Source: Lineus longissimus (Eukaryota; Nemertea; Pilidiophora; Heteronemertea; Lineidae). Taken from it: a stretch of 64,000 bases of DNA. The position numbers and the translations under genes are program-made. The stretch spans positions 2,108,001 to 2,172,000 of the forward strand of contig NC_088317.1 of assembly GCF_910592395.1 (NCBI RefSeq), given 5' to 3'. How positions within the stretch are numbered: position 1 is the first letter of the stretch; each line of letters starts with the position of its first letter. The notes under the pieces are model-generated. The model worked only from the letters and a program-made list of their open reading frames with translations, was not told the origin of the DNA and did no database searches. Positions 24,501 to 34,990 of this stretch are shown here, in pieces.

Positions 24501-25488
24501 TCAAAGGCGTAGAACGCGAAATGCAATGTCCCTTCCCAATGCCACCAACGGGTTTACTCTGTATGCGAAAAGAGTGTCAATACGCAGTATCTCTAATACA
24601 ATTTAGTAATTATGCATCACTTCAATATTTCCATGATGGACGTCATTTGTCACACATTCATTCCCCCGGCAGCCAACTACCAACTTTACGGCTCGTCATA
24701 CTTCAAATTATTTCTATTTTGCGCCTATTGATTTCATCATTGCCATGCAGACCGCGCGGGCGGCTGTTCATTCATATTCGTCTCCTGTCACTGGAATAAT
24801 ACAGCCAAATCGTGCTACTCGCCTTGTTGACTTTCCGAATGGACATTGTACCATTAGCGGAATGAGGGGAGATTTGAATACTGAGACACTGGAGAGGGTT
24901 CAGCGTTTGCATAAGTTTGATTCACTTCCACTTCCACTACTACATGTAGTGTAGTGTACTTGGAACTTCCAAGGGAAAAGCCTTGTGATAATAAGTGGTT
25001 TAATCAACACATAAGGCACGGTAATTATATCAATAATGCCACTTAAGTTTCTCGGTAATCCCATTATTAGAGAAAATTTGATTACCCCTAGCAGTGTACG
25101 AATCTGTGGCCGTGGCCATATTCAGTCCGATTACACAGCGCGATCGCAGTGTAATTATGTAGAGTGAGTTATACAACATGGAAGCTTATACTGGCAGAGA
25201 GAATATCATTGAAAATCATCTCTGCTTTGGAGAATGTATAATCATAACACTTCTTGTCCTTTCAGAATGCGTTCCAAGAAGTACCGCGACTGGCACTACA
25301 AAGATTTAGAGGCAAAGTGCACCAGGAATATCCACTGTATCCATACGGGATTCTGCGACGAAGCCAAGGGCAAGTGCTGCGCGCCGCACGGGTACGCGTG
25401 CATCAGCAGGGAGAACTGTTGTAGCGAGAAACATGTTTGTGGTGGGAGATATGCAAAGTCCTGTATCAATCCTCCGCCGCCAAATTAA
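21546..25488 (+). CDS. secreted cystine-rich peptide precursor, ten cysteines
   Basis: Three exons (21546-21612, 22219-22252, 25266-25488) join in phase with GT-AG sites to give 107 residues. Exon 1 encodes a signal peptide of about 21 residues with core VIFLGVIMVCLVVLTT. Exon 2 is only 34 nt and adds an acidic linker (EDPDEM). Exon 3 begins with a basic RSKK site, possibly for processing, and holds all ten mature cysteines spaced C-x5-C-x5-C-x6-CC-x6-C-x5-CC-x5-C-x7-C, ending in a proline-rich tail. The last six cysteines (C-x6-C-x5-CC-x5-C-x7-C) fit the inhibitor-cystine-knot spacing; the first four are an N-terminal addition. The product is expected to be extracellular. Whether it is a hormone, defence peptide, protease inhibitor or venom-type peptide cannot be told from sequence. 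AATAAA follows at 25912. Confidence 0.75.
22753..22790. repeat. 38-bp palindrome (18-bp arms)
   Basis: GTACTTCGCAATCCGTAC and its exact inverse are separated by two bases, inside an intron of the peptide gene. The flanks continue with further TACG/CGAAGTACG repeats to about 22818. The CGAAGTACG motif is shared with 11150 and 13505. Confidence 0.8.
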
Positions 25489-25911
25489 TGAGGACTAAAG
25501 AGTCAGCTTTATTTACACTGGTTTTTTTCTAGGGGGATGATATTTGGTGAAGGACGTACACTGTTACCCCGACGGGTTTCTTCCACGCCGACAGGTAATC
25601 AAAAGTGTCAATGCTTCTATGGGAATAGGCGTTGTACACATGTATATCTAATGACAACTCTTGCAGTGAAGAACTCATCGGTGGAATTACTTGTAATGCT
25701 TCTGGGATGATGTTCTTAATACGGCTTAGTTGAGGAGTTTGTCGGTGTAGACGTATTAGAAATGTGAATGTGTTCGGACATTATTAAAAAGGCAAATCAT
25801 TTGCCGTAACACTAATAGGTGCTATATTTAAATCCATGCAATACTTGTATGTGACATGATAAGAGGATTTAAATAACGGTTTAATGTTCGTCTTGTGGTG
25901 AACTTTGGTCA

Positions 25912-25917
25912 AATAAA
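25912..25917 (+). terminator. AATAAA poly(A) signal of the cystine-rich peptide gene
   Basis: This is the AATAAA about 420 bases after the stop codon at 25488. It lies 40 bp from the opposing signal of the transporter gene. Confidence 0.55.
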
Positions 25918-25953
25918 GATATCGTTGATTCTGTAATTTTACTCTAATCTGCT

Positions 25954-25959
25954 TTTATT
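25954..25959 (-). terminator. AATAAA poly(A) signal of the amino acid transporter gene
   Basis: TTTATT on the plus strand is AATAAA for the minus-strand transporter. It lies about 350 bases after that gene's stop and just past its minisatellite, so the minisatellite would form most of the 3' UTR. Confidence 0.5.
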
Positions 25960-25973
25960 TACATGGAAAACAT

Positions 25974-26346
25974 GCCCCCGCCTGCAGCACTAATGTCAAC
26001 ATAACATATCATCAGTTGCCCCCGCCTGCAGCATTATTATCAACATAACATATCATCAGTTGCCCCCACCTACAGCACTAATGTCAACATAACATCATCA
26101 GTTGCCCCCGCCTGCAGCACTAATGTCAACATAACATCATCAGTTGCCCCCGCCTGCAGCACTAATGTCAACATAACATCATTAGTTGCCCCCCACCTGC
26201 AGCACTAATGTCAACATAACATCATCAGTTGCCCCCGCCTGCAGCACTATGGTCAACATAACATCATCAGTTGCCCCCGCCTGCAGCACTAATGTCAACA
26301 TAACATCATCAGTTGCCCCCGCCTGCAGCACTAATGTCAACATAAC
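25974..26346. repeat. 42-bp minisatellite overlapping the transporter's terminal exon
   Basis: About nine copies of a 42-bp unit (GCCCCCGCCTGCAGCACTAA, TGTCAACATAACATCATCAG, TT on the plus strand); the two leftmost copies are longer by an extra CAT-type triplet. Read on the minus strand, the unit nearest the gene encodes the last residues of the transporter (CYVDISAAGGGN) and its TGA stop. The unit length is a multiple of three, so every copy repeats the same frame with the same stop. Confidence 0.95.
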
Positions 26347-29300
26347 ACGGCGAAACAAACGAGTTTGGGTTGACTATTCCTTCTACGGCAGCATAGGTGG
26401 CAGCTATGCCGATTAGTACTGCCACTATCATGATCTCGTAGTGGAACACCCTTTGGTGAAGTGGAATTTGTCTGAAAAAGCAATATGTCATGTCGTATAA
26501 AGATTTGAGAAGTTGGCTTCTAATCCAGTACACACTGCCACGTTCGTTTGAAAAGATGAAATATAAAAATTCCTTGCAATATTAATCAAGCACAGCTTGT
26601 CGTAGAAGAACACGAAAAGAACGAGAAGAAGCGAGTTGTAACAGATCCGCCAACCAAACATGACAGGTTACCTTACTTTAATTTTGGATGGTGCCCGCCC
26701 AGAACCCGGCCAGGAGATAGATTGGCCTTCGAGTCCGCGCGATGGAAACCCCTATATAAACTACCGAACTTAATCAACTCTGATGCATTGGCAGTAGAAG
26801 AACACAGGAGAGTAGATTAGAGCATTTATGGCAGTACCTGCAGCCAAACTTAACAGGTTGTATTACCAAACTTTGTGGATGGTCTCTGCCGAGAACCTGG
26901 CCCAGCTTCTAGACTCTAGAGCCCACGCAACCGACCTATTCCTTAACTAGAATAACTCTGAATTGGAAGTAGAAGACCAGGGGAAAGAGTAGAGGAGATC
27001 ATTTACAGTTCCCCCAACCTGACTCTGTAGGCTCCAAAACTTTGGGATCGTCTCGACCACGAACTGGGAGTCGGGATGACATGATATACGCACCTGTTTA
27101 TAGAATCACAGAGCTTGTTGTAGAAGAAAACGGGGAAGAAGAAGGACAGGAGGGCAGTAGTGGTTCCTCCAACCAGACTCAGCAGGTTACCAAACTTTGG
27201 GATGGTCTCGGCCACGAACAAGATCGCACACGTAAAGAGTGTTCGTATTACGATTCTCTTGATGCCAATTCCTGAAAGAAATGAGGACCTACCATCTTGA
27301 ATTGTCCAATGCTTTCGGAAAGGTAATTTTTATGTGCTCACATGGGAAAGAGAGATCCCTCAAGAACAACCCTGAGTTTGAACTTGAGAATGAATGTTCA
27401 GGCAGTGTTGAAAGTACCAGAAATCACCTGTACACTATAAAACATTAGGTACTTAGGTACTTACTTTGTGGCACTTTCAGTGCTCCTTCAATTTCCTGTA
27501 GCACTGGGTTGATGACGATAACGAACTCAAAGAGTAGGTGCAAAGTTAGAAGAATCTGTGCGACGTAGAGAAGTGGTCCATTGGCAACCTTGTACAGGGA
27601 GGCTATAACGTTGTCGTCTACCCCGCTGCCCAAGACTACGTACCCCGCCATGGCGACTGGTAAATACATACAAAGAACCACTGAAAAAAGAGAGCAGCAT
27701 ATCGGCATTGCAAAATAAAGGTAAATTAATTTATCATCCCTGAAACGACAGAAAACTGACCAATTTGGATATTAGGTCAGGGCTTGGTTTTGTAGTGGAC
27801 AGCGCAGCGCTCCTGGGACAGGTTCAACGTAAGACTATTTCAGTGAAGGGAATCTGATAGATAAAGGTCACTTTGGCGACTCTACTCTTGGTCTCTATGC
27901 TGTTATGAGAACGACTCCTTCCGGTAAGCACCACCAATGTGGCGTTGATTTAACCCACATGTGTAAGCGATGTATACGGATTTGGAGAACTTGTCCTGTT
28001 CCTTCATGTCGTGTTGTATGGACAACAGGACAGGGTGGTTTCCGTAGGCGAAGAATATGGTCCCCAGCGACATTAGGGCAGGTTTAATCTCGACAGGGTT
28101 GTGGTACACCTCGACCAAGTCCCTCGCCATAATGATTTTGGCGACTATGCAGATGCAGGCGATTGCGGTAGATGCCAAGGCTGCGATTGCGATGTGCCTG
28201 TGGAAGGTGGATGAAAGCATGGTCAGGGATCTGAAGTTGATAAATCGACTAACACGGTGCCTAGTTAAATGAATATACCGCCTACAGGCCACAATCGACT
28301 CGCCCGAATCTTTACTCTAACGAATTTTAGAGGGGTGAAATGCACTCCTTACACCCCTTAATTTCACCAGCCACAAAATATCGGGCTGGTGTGGTCTGTT
28401 TCCAGAAATCTATTCCCGACGCAACAGGGTAAGTATCGGTTAGACATTGTGACTAAATTCCCCCAAGAATATGACCATTTGCTGGAAAGCTCTCTTCTTC
28501 TTTTCCTTCTGCAAAATTCGAAGTCAGCACGGGGGTCAGTACTAAAGTACATTTGGTTTCAACATTGTCTGTATCTTTGCCTCTTTCAATAATTTTGACT
28601 CTGGTTAGATCTTCATTTTATGAAATATCTGCAAAACATAGGTGAAGCCATTGGTCAATATGGGAAGAGCAAAATCACATGGAAAGCAAGTAATTTCCTC
28701 ACCACATGTCCTTTGGACTCTCAAGCCAAGTTGGAGGCGTGAGAACAGCCACGATGATGATCATCCAATAGCAGAACGACACGTGTACACCGACGTCAGC
28801 GAGCAGTTCCTGAATGATTTCCGCCGCTAAAAGAACGAACACCACCCCCACTCCGAACTGGGTGAAGTCGATGCACAAAGATACAGCATATCTGTAAGAA
28901 ATATCCCCGAAAGGGAGGAGTTATCAAACCCTGTTGACATGACCATTCGTTGAAAAGCATTTGGGCAGGAGACTATTAAACTTTTGATGGAACTCACTTG
29001 TTTTCCATTGCCAGTTTGGATTTTAAGTTGTAGTTAGGAATACGATAGATGGCTAAAAATACCATCACTTTTCAAGGGGGTTGGGGACCCTTTACTTTCA
29101 GTTATATCAGATACCCTACATGCAGAGTGTTTTCACGGTCAGCCACGTTGGAGGGATGAACAATGATATGTTATGTCTATGTAACTTAACGGAGTCAAAT
29201 TCTGTCATGGTGGTTTGTGCTTGCTTTCTTGTCCTGCTTTCTTGTCTGTGCCTCCATTATGGCAGGTGATGACGTCAGGTGAGACCACTGTATCGAGTAA

Positions 29301-30068
29301 CCTTACATCCTACCTTCCGACTTTGTTGTACGATCTGAACCCGACTGCAGGGTATGGATAACCTGTCCGACCAACTCTGTACTCTGGATACAGTTCTCTC
29401 AGCATGAGCCAGCACTTCCCGAGGATGGAGCCAGTGTAGGCGGCCAAGAAGCTACAGATGCCGACCATGACAATACCAACCCAGCCTGAAGACAGTTAGC
29501 TGAAGTTACTTTGGATGATTGCAGTTTCGTTCAAAGGAGCATTAGGTTTTTTGGAGCAGGAGTTGTCGGACAAGAGCACGTTGGCCTCATGAGAGAATTT
29601 CTTCGTTTGTGTCTTGTTTGTCACAATCAAGATCTGCATCATTACCTTTACATCGTTTATTATTGAAACAATAAATTAAATAGAGAAAACATTTGGATCT
29701 GTATCGAAATATTTGAATATTTTGATGAGCGAGGCCAAAGATAACAAACATTCAGCCGGGGTGTCGAACGTAAATTAAAACTCTATCAATTGAAATGAAG
29801 GAGATTTATTGACCACAGATTTCCTTCTTTTACTTTTCTTACCTAAGTTATCAACCGCTTTAGGAAGTGCCAGGATGCCGCTGCCGGCCATGCCCCCAAT
29901 GATGAACACGACGGCACCGGGAACGGTCAGGCTCTTGTGGCTGACGATATCAACCGAGTCCAGAGGGTCCCCTTCATCGCGAGACCGGTTATCACTCTGT
30001 ATGCTTGGCGCAAGATAGTCCGTCGAACCAGCCATTTCCGTGTCTTTAGAATTATCCTCGGCCCCCAT
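26309..30068 (-). CDS. amino acid transporter, SLC32/SLC36-type (Aa_trans), unit 1, complete
   Basis: Seven exons (29843-30068, 29314-29485, 28703-28891, 27959-28197, 27465-27680, 27094-27271, 26309-26471) join in frame to 460 residues. All junctions are GT-AG. A ~45-residue hydrophilic N-terminus precedes helix 1 with the family glycine signature GGMAGSGILALPKA (58-71). Helix 2 follows (GWVGIVMVGICSFLAAYTGS), then the YPYPAVG loop, LCIDFTQFGVGVVF, the segment GNHPVLLSIQHDM (the conserved F/I-Q-x-D-M region), and late helices FEFVIVINPVLQEIE and GNLLSLVGGTTTALLSFFFP. Length and order fit the AVT/VGAT-like branch of proton- or sodium-coupled amino acid transporters in vesicle, lysosome or plasma membranes. 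The substrate is unknown. The start used is the ATG in a hydrophilic context at 30068. It is the only untruncated copy of five. Confidence 0.88.
26595..27080 (-). pseudogene. three decayed tandem copies of transporter exon 6
   Basis: Between exon 6 (27094-27271) and exon 7 (26309-26471) lie three degenerate copies of exon 6 with parts of its flanking intron, at about 26595-26705, 26790-26905 and 26965-27080. Each keeps recognisable blocks (GTAGAAGAA, CCAAACTT or CCAAAACTTTGG, GGTTACC or GGTTGTATTACC), and one still reads VETIPKF. Small indels and lost splice sites make them non-functional. The copy nearest the intact exon is best preserved. Confidence 0.7.
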
Positions 30069-30261
30069 TGTGTAATTGAAAGATTTTTCCAAAGGAATAG
30101 ATGTTTCTCACGAAAAACCTTTAAATCTGGACACAGTTAGCTCAATAATTGGATGTCCCACTAGAATATGAAAGAAGCAAAGTTGAAGTCTTGATCTCAA
30201 GATGAGAACCGTACTGTTTCCAATGCGATTTTTACTGCCGAAAATATTTGGTTGCAGTTCC

Positions 30262-30362
30262 TTCTTCTTCTTCTGCGTTCAGATTTTCATAACCATTATA
30301 ACCTCAAGTCGTGCGCCGAGACAAAATCGGCTGTTTGTTGCAGGTCTTCGGCAGTTTCTTCT
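30262..30362. other. ~100-bp segment present only in units 1 and 4
   Basis: After GGTTGCAGTTCCTTC, unit 1 (and unit 4 at about 53592-53692) carries roughly 100 bp that starts TTCTTCTTCTGCGTTCAG. Units 2, 3 and 5 pass straight from GGTTGCAGTTYCTTCTAAAG into the next block. It marks the type A units. Confidence 0.75.
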
Positions 30363-31036
30363 AAAGGGCTCATGGCAGCTCTTGCTGATTGCCATTCAGG
30401 CCCTTAAACAAACATAAAAAGTAAAAAAATTCGATATCCACGTATGCACAATCGACCGGAAGTCTCACGTAAATTCACTTATCCCTTGTGATTGGTTCGA
30501 TCAACACCGCTGAAACAAAATTCAGAGGCTGCGATTGGCCACACGAAGGGAGCGGCTTCAGTTGAACTGCTGTTCGAAGTGTCCAATGGATATCCACGAC
30601 CATCAAACAATATGGAAATCTATATGTCAAACGTAATACAATGCAAATCATATTGTCTTGAGTTTTGGCCTCAATTATCCAGCAGTGACACTGTCATGAC
30701 AGTTCGTTCTATTTTATGTTTAATTTGATACGGTAAGGCCGATCTTTCGTGAGATAACAAGATAAGGCGATTGTCAACTGATAAGCAGGTCACATCTGAT
30801 TCGAGCGTCGTAAGAAAAACAGCTATTCTTACACTTTACCAGGGAGCTTTTGGCTGATAACCAAAGGTCAGACATATACAACGTACATTGTCTAAATGGA
30901 TCATCGATTAAAAGTGAATGACAGTCTACATGTATTTTGGGGAGGTCTACACTCTCTGTCACGCTTCGAGTTCTGTTTTGTGAAATCATGTCAAATGTTT
31001 CTGGTTCAATGACCTAGACTACCACACATTCGTTCA

Positions 31037-31070
31037 AACATGGCTGACGGTTGTTCAAAACATGGCGGAC
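31037..31070 (+). promoter_or_regulatory. paired ACATGGCNGAC motifs between transporter and 306-codon ORF
   Basis: Two YY1-like ACATGGC(T/G)GAC motifs sit 23 bp apart in unit 1. The pair is kept in every unit (about 38629, 45922, 54367, 61737). It lies about 1 kb upstream of the transporter start. A short plus-strand ORF begins at the first ATG but its length varies among units. A promoter role is inferred from motif type and position only. Confidence 0.3.
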
Positions 31071-31403
31071 GGGCGTCTGTGTTTTCTAACTTGGCCGCTA
31101 GGGTTTTTATGAGTGCGTGTCAGCTTTTATCAACGCCATGTTTTTCTAATTTGTGAGAGTAGTAACGGGAGATTATGCAGGACAGACGCTAATGATAATA
31201 CATGTATTTATCATGTGATTGAGAACTGAAAATACCACCACTTTGTCCCAACTTACGGATGTATATATCTCTGGCGACCATTCCACAAAAACCATGTCAT
31301 TGGCTCCCGCTCGTCCTCCCTTGAACTGGAAAACATCTTCACGACTGTTTTAGGCATGAATTTATCATGTTCCAGCAAATTCCGTTCATTCGGTTCTGTT
31401 GCG

Positions 31404-32324
31404 TTAATTCGATGAGGCCTCCAGGCGGTATATTCCAACTCGTTCGAAGTGAATTTTGGAATCCTTCTTCGTGGTTTCAAGAAACGCAATGTGACCGTTT
31501 TTTAATTTTTGGAAATCTTTCTGCTTTTTACCTGTTATATTGCAATTACATGCAATACTTATCAATCCTAATAATGTTTTTTTTCGTTCGTTGTCATGAC
31601 CATCCCTGGAACAACCCAATAGCAAGCCAAAAATTGAAAGAAGGTTACCGGAATGCCGACCGAATACATTAACCGTAAAAATATCATTCGCTACCTCTGC
31701 CGCAGTTAACGTTATGTACGCGTGTGATACACGTACCTTTGAAATTGGGATATGATACTTCGTCATGGCATAACCGCGGCTCCGCCTGTACCATTGAAAA
31801 AACAACGCACCACCTTTTATCAAAACTGGTACCAGGTCACCTCCCGGTGAAAAAAATAGGTCGAACGTTTTACTAAATTGGAGTCGTATACCATGTGTAA
31901 AACCGATAGTTATCCAACGACCAGTTATATTATATACAGTGGTGTACACCGTGGTTATCAGCAGTTTATCGAATTTCGAACAGCCAATGACAGCTTTTCC
32001 ATTGGTGCCAAATTGCCCGTAAAGTGCAAACAAATGACGTTGGACTTGCACTTGAAGACATGTTTCAGAGATCGGTAAGATACAGTGACCTTTGATTTCA
32101 CCCGTGACGTAGTTATATAGATAAAAGCTAAAAACACTCCCTTCCTCTTTTAAAAGGATCAGATACTTTCCAGTTTTCGTAAACCACATTTCATAATTCA
32201 CAGCAAGGAATGCCGTTTTGTATAATAGTACGTAATTTACACCTACCGATCGATAAACTTGAAGCTTACCGATTGGAGACTCATCGTTTTGTTTAAGAGA
32301 CACCAGCTCACCAGATAATGGCAT
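31404..32324 (-). CDS. ~306-codon ORF, unit 1: unidentified protein with propeller-like repeats
   Basis: A 306-codon frame starts at ATG 32324. It is open further upstream to an acceptor-like AACAG before 32438, so the true exon may add 38 codons. Repeated strand-rich segments such as GKYLILLKEEG, FYLYNYVTGEIKG, VYNITGRWITIG and FFSPGGDLV look like blades of a WD-type beta-propeller; this is pattern inference, not a family match. Tail region: a GTAAAA donor-like site and a second frame (31253-31489) ending at a perfect GTAAGT donor at 31257 suggest the 3' end may be spliced rather than stop at 31404. No signal peptide. It lies 382 bp downstream of the ~347-codon ORF on the same strand. Confidence 0.5.
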   Translation of the reverse strand: MPLSGELVSLKQNDESPIGKLQVYRSVGVNYVLLYKTAFLAVNYEMWFTKTGKYLILLKEEGSVFSFYLYNYVTGEIKGHCILPISETCLQVQVQRHLFALYGQFGTNGKAVIGCSKFDKLLITTVYTTVYNITGRWITIGFTHGIRLQFSKTFDLFFSPGGDLVPVLIKGGALFFQWYRRSRGYAMTKYHIPISKVRVSHAYITLTAAEVANDIFTVNVFGRHSGNLLSIFGLLLGCSRDGHDNERKKTLLGLISIACNCNITGKKQKDFQKLKNGHIAFLETTKKDSKIHFERVGIYRLEASSN

Positions 32325-32705
32325 AAAGAAATAGTCGTATTTACCTATGGTGAACGGAGGCAGAATGGATCCTCTGCTGTGAAGATTATAACGAAGTGAC
32401 TGGAAGTTCTTTGGAGAGAATGCATGCAGTTGTAATAACTGTTAAACGTCACCGATAGCTTTGACTTTGAATGCGATGGAAAGATTCCCTCAGGGTACAT
32501 GTAACTTGCCATGTGTGACAGTTCATTTTAGCCCCGTAAATTAGGAATAGTGTGGCTTGATTGAAGAATCCCTTGTCGGCAACCGTCGTACTGCCGAGCA
32601 GTTGCCCTGAACATTCCCGAGCATAAATTATGACACGCGAAGTTTTCCGATTGCCTCATGACTAACTGACTCGAGAGAAGCATCGCCGCACTAAATATTT
32701 AGAGT

Positions 32706-33749
32706 CTAGACGTTAACTTCATATAAATGAACTGATTCCAAGAGAACCTGGCGATTCTTTGAGCCGGAAACTTGAACATGGAAAATGTTGCCAAATTTGT
32801 TCAACATAACTTGTATCCATTTTGGTTGCCGTTTAAACTTAATATCAACAGTTAACTGTTGAAGTTTCATTTCTAAATTTGGGGTGATGTTTGTTGTTTG
32901 TGCGCACACAACTTGAACTGCATGCTTGATATGTACATTCAATGCAAATTTAGAAATATGCAGTGCAAATGCATTTTGAGGATTGCCCAATACATCAACA
33001 AATTTCTCATTGGGTTGCTTCAAGGTCATAATCTGATTTTGAACTTCATGCATCGGATTCAGAGAATAAAGCTTCGAAATCAGGTTGCCTGTTCTTATTT
33101 GCTTTGAAGAAATGAAAAGGTATTTCAAGAAGGATTGTGGAACAATAATAGCTGAGTGAACTCCTCGCAGGTAACACGAGTAGAGCGTAGCGAGTCTAAG
33201 GACTGTTTCAGGGCTGTGTATGACTGAAATATTGAAGAGTGTCACCTCCTGGTCGCTGGCCACTGGGGAAAACAAAACGAAGTGTGTCTGTAGGTTGGAC
33301 AATTTCGCTTTCATATCATTAAAAATTGCAAACTGGCTCTTCTTTGGGAGGGTTACTTTTCCGGTAAAACGTCCCACTCTAAAGTCAAAAAGCAACAGTT
33401 TTCTCCCAATTCCCATTATGACGAAATGGTTAAAAGAAGTGAGGACAAATTGGGATTTTCTCTGATAATAAGTCGAGTTGTAGAGAACCATGAAGGCCGT
33501 TTTGTTACGATTATGCGCATAAACGAGAGTTCTGGTGTACGGTATAGGTCGTTCAGTAAAGTGAACCAATATGTAATCTAAATCCGGATTATAATGAAAC
33601 ATAAGGTTATTTTTGTATGATTCGTCGTTCATATGGAGGCGCACGTTGGGTATAAGATGCGCAGCATATTTGAATCTGTATTTCAAGAACCTTGTACCCT
33701 GTGTGTCAGTTAATAATGCATTGTATTGAACAGTACAATATCGATTCAC
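32706..33749 (-). CDS. ~347-codon ORF, unit 1: unidentified, fast-diverging tandem family
   Basis: The frame is open for 347 codons and ends in TAG after SVHLYEVNV. There is no ATG at its 5' limit. Either translation starts at the ATG at 33632 (codon 40) or an exon begins at the CACACAG acceptor before 33698. Strand-rich repeats (LDYILVHFTERP, RKLLLFDFRVGRFTGKV, QEVTLFNISVIHSPETV, KYLFISSKQ) resemble beta-propeller blades such as those in F-box/WD proteins, but no family is recognised. The C-terminal third is basic (VDIKFKRQPKWIQ). Five tandem copies all stay open despite many replacements, which favours a functional protein. Confidence 0.6.
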   Translation of the reverse strand: MNRYCTVQYNALLTDTQGTRFLKYRFKYAAHLIPNVRLHMNDESYKNNLMFHYNPDLDYILVHFTERPIPYTRTLVYAHNRNKTAFMVLYNSTYYQRKSQFVLTSFNHFVIMGIGRKLLLFDFRVGRFTGKVTLPKKSQFAIFNDMKAKLSNLQTHFVLFSPVASDQEVTLFNISVIHSPETVLRLATLYSCYLRGVHSAIIVPQSFLKYLFISSKQIRTGNLISKLYSLNPMHEVQNQIMTLKQPNEKFVDVLGNPQNAFALHISKFALNVHIKHAVQVVCAQTTNITPNLEMKLQQLTVDIKFKRQPKWIQVMLNKFGNIFHVQVSGSKNRQVLLESVHLYEVNV

Positions 33750-33804
33750 TTTTTGAATGACTTATTTTTCGTTTTTTTTATATATTTCAACCAGACAATA
33801 CAAT

Positions 33805-34302
33805 TTACCCCCTTACAGTACATCGTGTCCTTTCCCAGCCACGGTACGTGTGACAATCCACGTACAACGAATGCCAAACGTTGAACCGACGCATTGAGTG
33901 GAGATGCCCGCGTCCCCAGCAAATGTCCGACCAGAAAGGCACCCGATCAATACTGAGAGACGGGGACAGATTGCTGTAGCAATACCATATCGAGTACCTA
34001 GCCCAGGATAGGGTGAGCTTGAGGAAGAATGTGGCCGACTTCGGTGCAGTGCACAGATGATACTGACCCTTGTTAAAATCTTCACCAATAACGTTGGACG
34101 TAATTGTACGGATTGGCCTGCACCTGCCCACAATAAACATGCGTATTATTGAAGTTGGGTCTCCAAGAAAAAGCACACACCAATACATTGCCACACTGGT
34201 CTCTCGTGCACTTTTCGACGGAACCCCAAACCCCAATGTATAGGGGTCTGAAGCCCTCCGGTGTTGCATGCCGCTGTTCGTGTAACTCATATATCTTACC
34301 AA
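33805..34302 (-). other. conserved open region, unit 1 (unassigned)
   Basis: Two overlapping minus-strand frames stay open over ~165 and ~106 codons. In the third frame a short stretch (SVEKCTRDQCGNVLVCAF) has cysteine spacing similar to the PAN-like exon just upstream. Units 2 and 4 carry 18- and 15-nt insertions here relative to units 1 and 3, both multiples of three. The correct frame and exon limits cannot be decided. Confidence 0.3.
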
Positions 34303-34377
34303 AATGCCTGGACCAAATAAGTTCTTTGATTGTGCTTTATTGTATTATTACTTGTGCACATTTTACAAAGTTGGAAC

Positions 34378-34698
34378 TCAATAAAGACTGAAGTTTAAAT
34401 TTTGGTCGAAGATTTGAGGGGGTAGTTTTGCTTCATGATTCTTGAACTTTACCTTCTTTTGGTAACCGTGACTCCCTTCAAACGCCAATGCCTCCTCCTT
34501 CCTCATGCACGTCCCCTTCTTCATGCTCAACTGACAACATAACTCACCGTCATTTCGGTAAGCGATGAAGGTTGAACAGGCCGGTTTTCTCCCACAGAGT
34601 ATCGTACATTTTATGAGGGAAATAACGAATTGTCTCCCTAGATCGGGCTCCAGTAAAATCATGTCTGAGGCGAGTCTGCTGAATATTCCCTGAATCAT
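34378..34698 (-). CDS. PAN/apple-like exon, unit 1
   Basis: From ATG 34698 the frame runs 106 codons. The pattern SLIKCTILCGRKPACSTFIA with a later CCQLSMKKG is the C-x3-C-x5-C-x2-F ... C-x-L arrangement of PAN/apple modules, which bind proteins or glycans in extracellular proteins. A GTAAAG donor-like site after GSHGYQKK (near 34452) suggests the exon ends there rather than at the stop. An acceptor (GGAATATTCAG) near 34681 could start it. No signal peptide is visible, so a 5' exon is probably missing from view. Confidence 0.45.
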   Translation of the reverse strand: MIQGIFSRLASDMILLEPDLGRQFVISLIKCTILCGRKPACSTFIAYRNDGELCCQLSMKKGTCMRKEEALAFEGSHGYQKKVKFKNHEAKLPPQIFDQNLNFSLY

Positions 34699-34990
34699 TT
34701 GGCATCGTGTTCAGATGATCGGTCAGAACTAATCGTCATATTCGACTAAAAGTAAAATCATTGTCATTTCCATTCAATTCCAAGTGATAACCACCCTAGA
34801 GAATCAATTCCCAAGATTGCCGAGAATCAGGCAGGCCTTCCAGTTTGCCGAGCTCGCCTGTCCTGGTGATAATACGCAGATCTGTACAATTTCTGCAATG
34901 ATGTACTAGATACTAATGCACGTGATACCAAAGAACATCGTCCAATAATTGGGATTATCAGATTACCTTGTCGGGCAGTAAAGTCCTCTT

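Noticed and set aside
26186-26416. Plus-strand frame with repeated APACSTNVNITSSV units
   Set aside because: It is antisense to the transporter's terminal exon and minisatellite. The minus-strand exon has matching splice phase and family similarity, so this is a shadow.
27905-28272. Plus-strand frames in the transporter regions of all units (for example 27905-28087, 29937-30140)
   Set aside because: They lie antisense to well-supported transporter exons and recur only because the units are duplicates.
31253-31489. 78-codon basic frame RRRIPKFT... in the tail of the ~306-codon ORF
   Set aside because: It overlaps the ORF in another frame and opens only after a stop. It ends at a perfect GTAAGT donor in every unit, so it may be part of a spliced tail, but I could not find an acceptor that makes it the continuation; it is kept as a note on that ORF only.
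33805-34302. Lectin-type domain in the unassigned region
   Set aside because: I looked for F-type or C-type lectin motifs in all three frames and found none that hold.
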